Shown one piece after another: positions 36,243 through 46,069 of a DNA stretch of 56,682 nt. Both the position numbers and the translations under genes were made by a program. The notes under the pieces are model-generated. The model saw only the letters and a list, made by a program, of their open reading frames with translations, was not told the origin of the DNA and ran no database searches. How positions within the stretch are numbered: position 1 is the first letter of the stretch; each line of letters opens with the position of its first letter. This stretch comes from Chitinophagales bacterium (GTDB lineage: Bacteria > Bacteroidota > Bacteroidia > Chitinophagales > Saprospiraceae): positions 1-56,682 of the forward strand of contig JAAFJT010000023.1 of NCBI GenBank assembly GCA_013298955.1. The letters run 5' to 3'.

Positions 36243-36374
36243 TACAATGGAAACACGGATGACACGGATTCGGCGGATTTTCGCGGATTTTTATCTTTTG
36301 CGGATTTTTATTTTATCAAAAATAAAAAAATCCGCGAAAATCCGCCCAATCTGTGTCATCCGTGTTTCAATAGT
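36243..36374. repeat. Family B palindrome
   Basis: Arms TACAATGGAAACACGGATGA and near-complement with matching CGGATTTTCGCGGATTTTT cores. The inner arm is partly duplicated (GCGGATTTTT occurs twice on the left). The same words make up the inner part of the composite at 22289 and the copy at 45416. It lies between the OmpA and SprB-like genes. Confidence 0.85.
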
Positions 36375-36451
36375 ATCCGCCCCTTGCTTATCATCACAAA
36401 AGATTAAAAAAAGCCAACGAATCCAAGTTAAAGGTTTACCGATATTAAAGA

Positions 36452-39400
36452 ATGAACCGTATTTTGCGTTTCATTAAAAAACAAACAAATCTGGTTTTGA
36501 ACAAATACATTGGTTGTCTCCAAAAACAAACACAGATGAGCCCTTATTCAAGTGTTTTCAAGTACGGGTGTGCGACATTATTCGCGTTGTTGCCATTCAT
36601 GGTGCAAGCCCAATTAAACATCATCATTCAACAAGACCGTCAACCCGCGTGTTTTGGTTTTACGAATGGTCAAGTATCCGCAGCCGTCACAGGTGGTACT
36701 GCGCCTTATACCTTTGCATGGAGTGCGGGCAATAGCACTTCGAGCGTTTTAGCAGGTATTGGGGCGGGAAATTACACCGTCACCGTGACGGATAATGCCA
36801 ATGTATCGGTTGTTAAAACGTTTGCGGTGGGTGAACCGACCGTTTTGAGATCCGCGCCTGCTGCCGTTAGTGGCAATGTGTGTGCAGCGAATAATGAAAA
36901 TTATGCGGCGAACTCGACGGGTGGAACGCCTCCATACACGTATCGTTGGTCTAATGCTGCTAATGCAACCGTAGGTACTGCGGCAACGCAATTTATGGCA
37001 AATGCAGGTCAATATTATATTGGCGTGACAGATGCAAATGGTTGTACGTCAACCAATTCAGCCATTGTCACGGCACCGATGGTAGCGCGTTTTGAAAAAA
37101 ATGACGTTACTTGCGGGGGCGAGTGCGATGGTAGTGCGATGGCTGTTGTGACAGGTGGAACGGGACCTTATACCTATCTTTGGAATTTTATGCCGATGTC
37201 GCCGCCGAATAATAATACGCATCATACATCGGTCATGTATCCTGTGCCGGGTGGTACTTATACGTGTACGATTACGGATGCAGTGGGTTGTGTGCGTACG
37301 GTGACAGGTTCGATTTACGAACCCGAAAAAGTAGGTTTGAATTTCACGTTGACTTCGGGCAATTTGTGTACTGGCTCTGCATCCATTCAAGCAGTGGGTA
37401 CAGGCGGTTTTGCGGGTCCGAAAACGTACACCTTGACGGCGCAAAATAATACGTTGATTGGAACGAATACGACAGGTACTTTTGCCAATTTAGGCATTGG
37501 AGAATACCATTTAGTGGTCAAAGACCCCCAAAATTGTCCAAAAGACACGTTATTTTCCATCAGAGACATCAGTACGCTCAACGTAACGACGACTCAAACG
37601 GCTGCAACCTGCGCTGGTATCAACAACGGCAGTGCAACCGCCCAAATCACAGGTGGAAACGGCCCTTGGCGATACGTGTGGAGCAATGGCGCAACCAGTG
37701 CGCAAGTGGTCAATTTAGCACCGGGAGCTTATACGGTTTCGGTGTATGATGGGCGGAATTGTTTTAAAACAGCTTCTGTAACGATTGGGACGAGTCTTGC
37801 TTTGGCATTAACGACGAATGGTGTCAATGCGGCTTGTACGAATAACAATGGTTCTGCAAGTGTTGCGGTTCAAAACGGTACGGCTCCATACACGTACACA
37901 TGGAGCAATGGCGCAACCACAGCAACTGCCAATCAATTGGGTTCGGGCAGTTATGTCGTGACGGTTCGGGATGCGAATGGTTGCCAAATGGTTTCCAATC
38001 CAGTGGTTGTCAGCGCGAACAATGCGTTAGTCGCAACAGGTGTGGGAACGCCTGCGATTTGTACGGCTTCCAATGGCAGCATTCAAATCACGCCTACAAG
38101 CGGAACGGCTCCTTACAATTACGTTTTGAATGGTTCTAATAATGCAACAGGGCAATTTTCCAATGTAGCGGCGGGCAATTATACGATTGCGATTTCGGAT
38201 GCAAATGGTTGTAATACAACGACTTCCGTTACGGTAACCAATGATAATAGAGCTGTAAATATCACACCAACTGTTACCAATACCTCTTGTCGCAGCAGTG
38301 ACGGGCGGATTGATGTAACGGCAACAGGCAGTACGAATTTTTTCCAATACACGTTATCAGGAACGCCTGCTGTGACCAATACCACAGGTCAATTTGTGGG
38401 TTTGGCAACAGGCAATTACACGATTACGGCGATAGACGGCAATGGCTGTCGCGGTACGACAACGGCAGCTGTTAGCAATGGCAGTGCAGGTTTGACTTGC
38501 GGCGCGACGACAACTGCTGCCACTTGTACCAGTGCGACAGGTGCATTTACGGTCAATCCGGGCGGTGGTAGAGGACCTTACACTTATACCTTGAATGGTA
38601 CGGTTTATAATTCGCCGATTTTCACAGGTTTAGCGGCAGGCGATTATACGGTGCTTATGACGGATGCAAATGGTTGTCAATTGAGTTCCATCATTACCGT
38701 TCCGCGCAATACGATTGCGATTAATTTAAATGTGAATGCAACGGCAACAGGTTGTGCAGGCGCAACAGGAACGGCTACGGCGGTTGCGAATGGCGGAACG
38801 GCTCCATATCGTTATACGTTAAATGGTGTGACCAATGCAACAGGCACTTTTTCAAACCTAAGCGCGGGTAATTTTACGGTTAGCGTAACGGATGCGAATG
38901 GTTGTCAAAACAATGTTGCGGTACAAGTTCCAACGAATAATGCTTCCATTACGGCAACTGCAATTGCATCTTCCACTTTTTGCGGAAGTAACTCTGGCAG
39001 TTTAACTTTCACGGCGGCGGGCGGAACGGCTCCTTACACCTACATTTTGAATGGTGTGACGAATACGACAGGTCATTTTACGAATTTAGGGGCTAATAAT
39101 TATACAGTTTCGATTACAGACGCGACAGGTTGTCAAACAACGCGTTCTGCAACGGTTTCTAATCATAATGCAACGCTTACCGCAACTGCAACGATGACTC
39201 AAGCGATTTGTACAAATGGTACAGGTAGTTTGACGGTCACAGCGAGTGGTGGTAATTTGCCTTACACGTATGCCATCAACGGCGCAAGCAATACAGATGG
39301 GGTATTTACACGTTTAGCGGCGGGTACTTATGTGGTGACGATTACCGATGCGAATAATTGTCAAATGACTCAAAATCAAGTCGTTACGGCAACTAATTCG

Positions 39401-42400
39401 GTTATTACGCCCACAGTTACAACGGTTAGTACAACTTGCGTAGGCAATAACGGACAAATTACCGCATCAGCAACAGGTGGAACTAATTCGTATCGTTTTG
39501 AATTGCCAACCGCAAATAATACCAATGGTCAATTTTTAAGTTTAGCCGCAGGCAGTTATGTCGTGACGGTGATAGACGGAAATGGCTGTCGGGCAACCAC
39601 GAATGCCACCGTCAATAGTGGTGCCAATACGATTGCTGGTACAGCGACGACGACTGCTGCGATTTGTACCAATAATAATGGTGTTATGGTTGTAACGGGT
39701 ACAGGTGGAACGGCACCTTACCGGTATGCTGTGAATGGCACCAGTAATCTTTCAGGTCGTTTTGAAAATTTGGCAGGCAATACCTATGAAGTGACGATTA
39801 CGGATGCGGGCAATTGTCGCACAACCACTTCTGTAACGATTCCAGTGAATAATGTAGCGGTTTCAGCCAATGTAACGGCTCGAAGTGCGACTTGTCGCGG
39901 CAATGATGGTGGATTGACGATTGTGGCAACAGGCGGCAATGGTTCTTTCTGGTACGCCGTGAATGGTAATAACAGTAATACGAATGGTATTTTTGCGAAT
40001 TTAGTACCGGGTACTTACACCGTGATTGCAACAGATGGCAATGGCTGTCAAGCAAGCGTCACAGGGTTGGTTCAAGATGGCAGTCGTTTGTTAAACCCGA
40101 GTGTTCAAGCAACAACCCCTGCGGTTTGTACAGGAACGAGTGGTACGGCAAATCTTGTGGTAACGGGTGGTACAGGCAATTACAATTATAGTTTAAATGG
40201 TGTGACCAATGCAACAGGTCAATTTACAGGTTTGGCAACAGGCACTTACACGGCAACGATTACCGATGGAACGACTTGTCGCACAACGGTTCCTGTAACG
40301 ATTGGAAATACCACCTCCAATGTGGTTTTGACATCCGACCGAGTAGCAGCGACGAGTTGTATTGGCAGTGATGGTTCGATTGTGGTCAGCGCGAGTGGCG
40401 GGACGAGTCCTTACACCTATCGTTTGAACACCTCCACAAACACCAATGGTCGATTTACGGGTTTAAGTTCCAATACGTATAATATCACGGTATCGGATGC
40501 GAATGGTTGTAGCAATTCTGTATCGGCAACGGTGAATGCTGCAAATGGTTTGTTAGCGAATATTACGAATGTTCAAATTCCGACTTGTCGCAATGCGAAT
40601 GGTAGTTTCCGCGTCGTACCAAGCAATGGTACTGCGCCTTACATTTACCGATTGCCGACGATAGCGAATACATCGGGTATTTTTGACAATTTAGCGTCAG
40701 GCAATTATGTGGTTACGGTAACGGATAGAAACAGTTGTGTCACCACTTTACCAGTGGTTGCGCTCCAAAGTATTGGCGGTATTGCGGCGGCGGTGACAGC
40801 AACGCCAGTTCGTTGTACGGGCGATAGCGTTACCATTCGGTTTACAGACGCATCGACGGTTACAGGCGGTGGTACTCAATTTGATAGAAATTGGTTGCTC
40901 GGCAATGGTTTGACGAGTACCAATCCTTCCGTAGAGGCAACTTTTTCAACTCGGACGGCTAATGTCCGTTTGATTTCAACCAGTACACAAGGTTGTGCGG
41001 ATACGATTCAACAAAGTTTACCAGTTGGTTTATTAGAAATAGCGATTCAAGATACGGCGACCAATTGTCAAAATACATCGGTCAATGTGGTCGCAACCAA
41101 CAATAGTTTGGGCGCACCAGTGAATTACACCTGGACACCAAGCAATTTGATTGCCACAGGTGGCAATACCGCGACTCCAAGTTTGACAGTCGGCACAACA
41201 CGCCAAACGGTTTACGTCAGTATGACGAATGGCATTTGTACGAAAACGGATTCCGTAGTCATCAATCCAATCATTCCGACTCCGATTGATTTGGCACGGA
41301 TTCGCAATCTTGCGAATTGTTCCAATGGATTAAAAGTTGATTTTTCCAATGGAAATGCCAATTCTGGTATTTATCGGTGGGCATTTGGAGACCCTACGAA
41401 TCCAACCGCAGGTGCTTCGACGGCGAATGCCAGTTATACGTATCGGAATGCAGGCACTTATACGGCATTGTTAATTCCATCGGCGGCATGTTTAGACACG
41501 ATTCGCTTGCCTTTGACGGTTCAAACAGGTGCTGCGGTGCAAGTACGCGCGATTCCCGATTACCAAACAGGTGTGAATTATTGTAATGCGAATACAACAA
41601 TACAATTGAAAGCGCGGAGCAATGTTTCCACTTTACGTTGGTCATCAGACCGCAATTTCACCCGCATTTTGGGTATGGATTCGTTATTGAATGTCGTCCC
41701 TGCGAATGGTTCGCAATTATTGTATGTAGAAGCGATTGATGCACGCGGTTGTAAAACGTTGGATAGTACGAAATTGACAGACCGCAGTGTAGGCATTGAA
41801 TTACCTGCGCAATTGGGTATTTGTACCGATGGCACTGGGCGATTGGTGGCGATAAACCTTAATTCAAGAGATACCTTAGCGATTACATGGACACCGCCAA
41901 CAGGCGTGACCGTTATCAAAGGACAAGGCGAACTCATTGCAGATGTTAGTGGAAGTGGTACAGGATACATTTTCGGATTTTTCCGCAATCAATGGGGTTG
42001 TACCAAACGCGATTCTGTGAAAACGAATATGATTGAAATGACTGCTTCCTTGACAGCGCGAGATACGGTCATTGAAAAAGGCGAGCAGACTGAATTGGTT
42101 GCAAAACCGAATCAAGGTTCATACAGTTATGTTTGGAATCCCGGTACCAGTAGCACTTCGCAATTAACAGTGAAACCCGATTCTACGACGACTTATAATG
42201 TCATCGTAGTAGATTCCAATGGTTGTCGTGCGATGGCGAAAGTCAAGGTAAAAGTTATTTCGCCAGAATGTAAAGACCCTTATATTTTCATTCCAAATGC
42301 GTTTTCACCGAATGGAGATGGGCATAATGAAATGTTATATGTTCGGGGCGATTATTTGGTGCAATGTTATTTTGCGGTGTATAATCGTTGGGGCGAAATC

Positions 42401-42550
42401 GTGTTTGACACGAATGACAAAGCGAATGGCTGGAACGGCGTTCACAAAGGAACGCCTGTTTGTCCAGACGTTTATGGATACTATTTGTCGGGCAAGTGTA
42501 AAAATGGAGAACCTATTTTTATGAAAGGGAATATTACTGTTTTGAAATAG
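36452..42550 (+). CDS. SprB-like giant adhesin with T9SS type B sorting domain
   Basis: 2,032 residues; the ATG at 36536 would give a classical 26-residue signal peptide (FALLPFMVQAQ) and may be the true start. About 18 SprB-type repeats of roughly 75 residues follow (about 55-1430), each with GGTAPYTYxxNG, then LxAGxYxVTxTDANGC. Then come two to three PKD/Ig-like domains (for example YRWAFGDPTNPTAG...YTYRNAGTYTALL) and the C-terminal gliding-motility domain CHU_C (FIPNAFSPNGDGHNEM ... YNRWGEIVF), which targets the protein to T9SS. SprB-type proteins are cell-surface adhesins moved along the cell in gliding relatives. Gene order with a PorP/SprF protein matches known sprF-sprB pairs. Whether this organism glides cannot be told. 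Confidence 0.93.
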   Translation: MNRILRFIKKQTNLVLNKYIGCLQKQTQMSPYSSVFKYGCATLFALLPFMVQAQLNIIIQQDRQPACFGFTNGQVSAAVTGGTAPYTFAWSAGNSTSSVLAGIGAGNYTVTVTDNANVSVVKTFAVGEPTVLRSAPAAVSGNVCAANNENYAANSTGGTPPYTYRWSNAANATVGTAATQFMANAGQYYIGVTDANGCTSTNSAIVTAPMVARFEKNDVTCGGECDGSAMAVVTGGTGPYTYLWNFMPMSPPNNNTHHTSVMYPVPGGTYTCTITDAVGCVRTVTGSIYEPEKVGLNFTLTSGNLCTGSASIQAVGTGGFAGPKTYTLTAQNNTLIGTNTTGTFANLGIGEYHLVVKDPQNCPKDTLFSIRDISTLNVTTTQTAATCAGINNGSATAQITGGNGPWRYVWSNGATSAQVVNLAPGAYTVSVYDGRNCFKTASVTIGTSLALALTTNGVNAACTNNNGSASVAVQNGTAPYTYTWSNGATTATANQLGSGSYVVTVRDANGCQMVSNPVVVSANNALVATGVGTPAICTASNGSIQITPTSGTAPYNYVLNGSNNATGQFSNVAAGNYTIAISDANGCNTTTSVTVTNDNRAVNITPTVTNTSCRSSDGRIDVTATGSTNFFQYTLSGTPAVTNTTGQFVGLATGNYTITAIDGNGCRGTTTAAVSNGSAGLTCGATTTAATCTSATGAFTVNPGGGRGPYTYTLNGTVYNSPIFTGLAAGDYTVLMTDANGCQLSSIITVPRNTIAINLNVNATATGCAGATGTATAVANGGTAPYRYTLNGVTNATGTFSNLSAGNFTVSVTDANGCQNNVAVQVPTNNASITATAIASSTFCGSNSGSLTFTAAGGTAPYTYILNGVTNTTGHFTNLGANNYTVSITDATGCQTTRSATVSNHNATLTATATMTQAICTNGTGSLTVTASGGNLPYTYAINGASNTDGVFTRLAAGTYVVTITDANNCQMTQNQVVTATNSVITPTVTTVSTTCVGNNGQITASATGGTNSYRFELPTANNTNGQFLSLAAGSYVVTVIDGNGCRATTNATVNSGANTIAGTATTTAAICTNNNGVMVVTGTGGTAPYRYAVNGTSNLSGRFENLAGNTYEVTITDAGNCRTTTSVTIPVNNVAVSANVTARSATCRGNDGGLTIVATGGNGSFWYAVNGNNSNTNGIFANLVPGTYTVIATDGNGCQASVTGLVQDGSRLLNPSVQATTPAVCTGTSGTANLVVTGGTGNYNYSLNGVTNATGQFTGLATGTYTATITDGTTCRTTVPVTIGNTTSNVVLTSDRVAATSCIGSDGSIVVSASGGTSPYTYRLNTSTNTNGRFTGLSSNTYNITVSDANGCSNSVSATVNAANGLLANITNVQIPTCRNANGSFRVVPSNGTAPYIYRLPTIANTSGIFDNLASGNYVVTVTDRNSCVTTLPVVALQSIGGIAAAVTATPVRCTGDSVTIRFTDASTVTGGGTQFDRNWLLGNGLTSTNPSVEATFSTRTANVRLISTSTQGCADTIQQSLPVGLLEIAIQDTATNCQNTSVNVVATNNSLGAPVNYTWTPSNLIATGGNTATPSLTVGTTRQTVYVSMTNGICTKTDSVVINPIIPTPIDLARIRNLANCSNGLKVDFSNGNANSGIYRWAFGDPTNPTAGASTANASYTYRNAGTYTALLIPSAACLDTIRLPLTVQTGAAVQVRAIPDYQTGVNYCNANTTIQLKARSNVSTLRWSSDRNFTRILGMDSLLNVVPANGSQLLYVEAIDARGCKTLDSTKLTDRSVGIELPAQLGICTDGTGRLVAINLNSRDTLAITWTPPTGVTVIKGQGELIADVSGSGTGYIFGFFRNQWGCTKRDSVKTNMIEMTASLTARDTVIEKGEQTELVAKPNQGSYSYVWNPGTSSTSQLTVKPDSTTTYNVIVVDSNGCRAMAKVKVKVISPECKDPYIFIPNAFSPNGDGHNEMLYVRGDYLVQCYFAVYNRWGEIVFDTNDKANGWNGVHKGTPVCPDVYGYYLSGKCKNGEPIFMKGNITVLK

Positions 42551-42570
42551 TGTAAATAGAGTTATTCTTA

Positions 42571-42608
42571 AAATGCGTTCATGAACCTTCATGGGCGCAT
42601 TTTTTTTA
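42571..42608 (+). terminator. Terminator of the adhesin cluster
   Basis: Stem AATGCGTTCATGAA / TTCATGGGCGCATT with a two-base loop followed by eight T, 20 nt after the adhesin stop. Confidence 0.85.
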
Positions 42609-42614
42609 TTTTTG
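42607..42614 (+). promoter_or_regulatory. -7 element TATTTTTG before the TrmH-type gene
   Basis: TATTTTTG immediately after the preceding terminator, 60 nt before the methyltransferase ATG. A facing TACTTTTG on the minus strand lies at 42621-42628. Confidence 0.4.
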
Positions 42615-42674
42615 CGGTGTCAAAAGTACAGTATCCCAAAAATATAACTCTAATTATTTAATAATCAATGATTT

Positions 42675-43205
42675 ATGCGCAAATTAGAAATGACGGAATT
42701 AAACCGTTTGAGTGCGGACGCTTTTAAAACGATTGAAAAATTACCGATAACGATTGTTTTAGACAATGTACGTTCTGCATTGAATGTCGGTTCTGCCTTT
42801 CGGACAGGCGATGCGTTTGCGGTGACAGAACTCATTTTATGTGGTTTCACCGCGCAACCGCCGCACCGAGAAATCTTAAAAACGGCATTAGGTTCAACCG
42901 AAAGTGTCGCATGGCGACATTTTCAATCGGTTGAAATGGCGATGCAGACTTTGCAAGCAGAAGGCAATACGATTTATGCCATTGAACAAATTGAAAACAG
43001 TATTTCCCTACAAAATTTTGTAATAGATAAAAATGCCAAATATGCGTTGGTTTTTGGCAATGAAGTGGAAGGAGTCAGCGAAGAAGCCTTGAAATATGTG
43101 GTTGGTGCGATTGAAATTCCTCAATTTGGGACAAAGCATTCCTTGAATATTGCCGTGACGGTCGGAATTGTCACTTGGGAATTGGTCAAACAATTGAAAA
43201 AATAG
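42675..43205 (+). CDS. TrmH/SpoU-family RNA methyltransferase
   Basis: 176-residue SPOUT methyltransferase that transfers a methyl from S-adenosylmethionine to a ribose 2'-OH in tRNA or rRNA. The three SpoU motifs are intact: motif 1 DNVRSALNVGSAFRTGDAF, motif 2 ALVFGNEVEGVS, motif 3 IPQFGTKHSLNIAVTVGI, which make the trefoil knot. Length matches the short single-domain forms (TrmH/TrmL-like) with no substrate-binding extension. The exact nucleotide target is not predictable. Monocistronic, ending in a long palindrome. Confidence 0.9.
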   Translation: MRKLEMTELNRLSADAFKTIEKLPITIVLDNVRSALNVGSAFRTGDAFAVTELILCGFTAQPPHREILKTALGSTESVAWRHFQSVEMAMQTLQAEGNTIYAIEQIENSISLQNFVIDKNAKYALVFGNEVEGVSEEALKYVVGAIEIPQFGTKHSLNIAVTVGIVTWELVKQLKK

Positions 43206-43318
43206 CTGAATCCAGAATGAGGGCATTATAGGAAACAAGGACAGATTTGCTTGCTTTTGGTACCAAAAGCAAGCAAATCTGTCCTTGTTTCCTACAATCC
43301 CCTCATTCCAGATTCAAA
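43206..43318. repeat. Family A palindrome with perfect 62-bp core
   Basis: Outer ends TGAATCCAGAATGAGGGCAT and near-complement. The core from GGAAACAAGGACAGATTTGC to its exact complement is a perfect 62-bp palindrome centred on GGTACC, with no loop. It separates convergent genes and abuts the methyltransferase stop codon. Confidence 0.88.
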
Positions 43319-43321
43319 AAT

Positions 43322-43645
43322 TTACGCTTGCGCTTTCGGCGTATTGAAATTCATAGGCATTGGCGGCGCGTCTTTATCTTGAATTTTGCCAAATTGTTGT
43401 TCATACCTGCGCACATTATCGTTCAAGGCGTGTAACAATCTTTTTGCATGTTCGGGAGTCAGAATAATGCGCGATTTCACTTTGGCTTGCGGCACATTCG
43501 GCATGACGCGGACGAAATCAACCACAAATTCGCTTGTGCTATGCGAAATAATTGCCAAATTCGCATAAGTGCCTTCTGCCAATTCTTCGGGCAATTCGAC
43601 ATTCATCTGATTGGGATTGGGGCTTGGGTTTGGATTATTATTCAT
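43322..43645 (-). CDS. DUF3467 protein
   Basis: 107 residues. After an Asn/Pro-rich N terminus (NNNPNPSPNPNQMNVELPEE) comes the DUF3467 core: GTYANLAIISHSTSEFVVDFV, a short loop MPNVPQAKVKSRIILTPEHAKRLLHAL and a basic tail. Family members are small cytosolic proteins of unknown function, widespread in Bacteroidota. It is convergent with the methyltransferase gene and divergent from pyrG. Confidence 0.85.
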   Translation of the reverse strand: MNNNPNPSPNPNQMNVELPEELAEGTYANLAIISHSTSEFVVDFVRVMPNVPQAKVKSRIILTPEHAKRLLHALNDNVRRYEQQFGKIQDKDAPPMPMNFNTPKAQA

Positions 43646-43739
43646 TTTTTTACGTTTTTAATAACTGTGAAAAGAGTTATGGACGCACCTAAAACGCGGA
43701 AATACCTTAAAAGGTTAACCGAGTTGTTAAAAAAAATCG

Positions 43740-43747
43740 TACCTTTG
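43740..43747 (+). promoter_or_regulatory. -7 element TACCTTTG of pyrG
   Basis: TACCTTTG, 49 nt before the pyrG ATG, followed by GCGCC as at the tRNA promoter. No TTTG at standard distance is seen, so the -33 part is weak. Confidence 0.55.
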
Positions 43748-43757
43748 CGCCCCGTAA

Positions 43758-45401
<1,644 letters not shown>

Positions 45402-45415
45402 AAAACGAGGGGACA

Positions 45416-45502
45416 TTGGAACGCAGATTGGGCTGATTTGCACGGATTTTTAGTTAAAAAATCCGTGCAAATCAGCCCAATCTGCGTCATCTGCGTTCCA
45501 AT
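45416..45502. repeat. Family B palindrome downstream of pyrG
   Basis: Arms ATTGGAACGCAGATTGGGCT (continuing GATTTGCACGGATTTTT) and near-complement; the right arm has a 9-base extra CTGCGTCAT. Same outer word as the nested copy at 22289. The following 200 nt to the tRNA promoter show nothing else. Confidence 0.85.
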
Positions 45503-45686
45503 TTATCCGTCTTTTCTGGTGCTATTGCCAATTGAATCATCTCAGAAAGCAGGCTGGGTAGTAAATTGACCTTCTTTTTAAATTACGCATAGAAAATTTG
45601 GTTATCGTGTGAAATTCCAAATTATATTCTATTTTATGGTTGAAATCTAAAAAAGAACAGAATTTTCAAAAAAGAATGTTAAAAAA

Positions 45687-45717
45687 TTTGCGTTAATGAA
45701 TTTTTAACGTACCTTTG
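45687..45717 (+). promoter_or_regulatory. Promoter TTTG-N19-TACCTTTG of the tRNA-Arg genes
   Basis: TTTG at 45687-45690 and TACCTTTG at 45710-45717 with a 19-bp spacer, 15 nt before the first tRNA. The best promoter match in the window. Confidence 0.75.
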
Positions 45718-45732
45718 CGCCGAAATAAGGAT

Positions 45733-45804
45733 GGCTTCGTAGTTCAATGGATAGAATGAAAGTTTCCGGAGCTTTAGATATAGGTTCGATTCCTATCGAG
45801 GCTA
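45733..45804 (+). tRNA. tRNA-Arg (CCG)
   Basis: 72 nt cloverleaf: acceptor GGCTTCG/CGAGGCT, D-stem GTTC/GAAT, anticodon arm AAAGT-TTCCGGA-GCTTT with anticodon CCG (reads CGG), T-arm ATAGG-TTCGATT-CCTAT, discriminator A. CCA is not encoded. Confidence 0.93.
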
Positions 45805-45810
45805 CTTGCA

Positions 45811-45858
45811 AAAAGCGTAATAAATTGGAAATCAATTTTTTACGCTTTTATTTTTTTT
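45811..45858 (+). terminator. Terminator or spacer hairpin after tRNA-Arg (CCG)
   Basis: Arms AAAAGCGTAA and TTACGCTTTT followed by an A/T-rich tail with eight T. It lies only 9 nt before the second tRNA, so either the second tRNA has its own promoter or read-through occurs. Confidence 0.6.
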
Positions 45859-45866
45859 AAACTTTT

Positions 45867-45938
45867 GGCGGCGTAGTTCAACGGATAGAATAAGCGTTTC
45901 CTAAACGTTTGATTCGGGTTCGATTCCCGACGCTGCTA
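45867..45938 (+). tRNA. tRNA-Arg (CCT)
   Basis: 72 nt: acceptor GGCGGCG/CGCTGCT, D-stem GTTC/GAAT, anticodon loop TTCCTAA with anticodon CCT (reads AGG), T-arm with GGTTCGATTCC, discriminator A. The body is strikingly like the preceding tRNA, suggesting tandem duplication with anticodon change. Confidence 0.94.
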
Positions 45939-45943
45939 CTTTA

Positions 45944-45990
45944 AAATGTCATAACTTATTGATTATCAATAATTTATGGCATTTTTATTT
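45944..45990 (+). terminator. Terminator after tRNA-Arg (CCT)
   Basis: Arms AAATGTCATAA and TTTATGGCATTT around the inner palindrome TTATTGATTATCAATAA, followed by a T-rich stretch. Confidence 0.7.
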
Positions 45991-46069
45991 TATAAGAAAC
46001 CCTTTTTTATAAAAAAATGGCTTGTATTTTGAATAAAAATCGTATTTTGTGACCGTAAAAAAGAAAACG

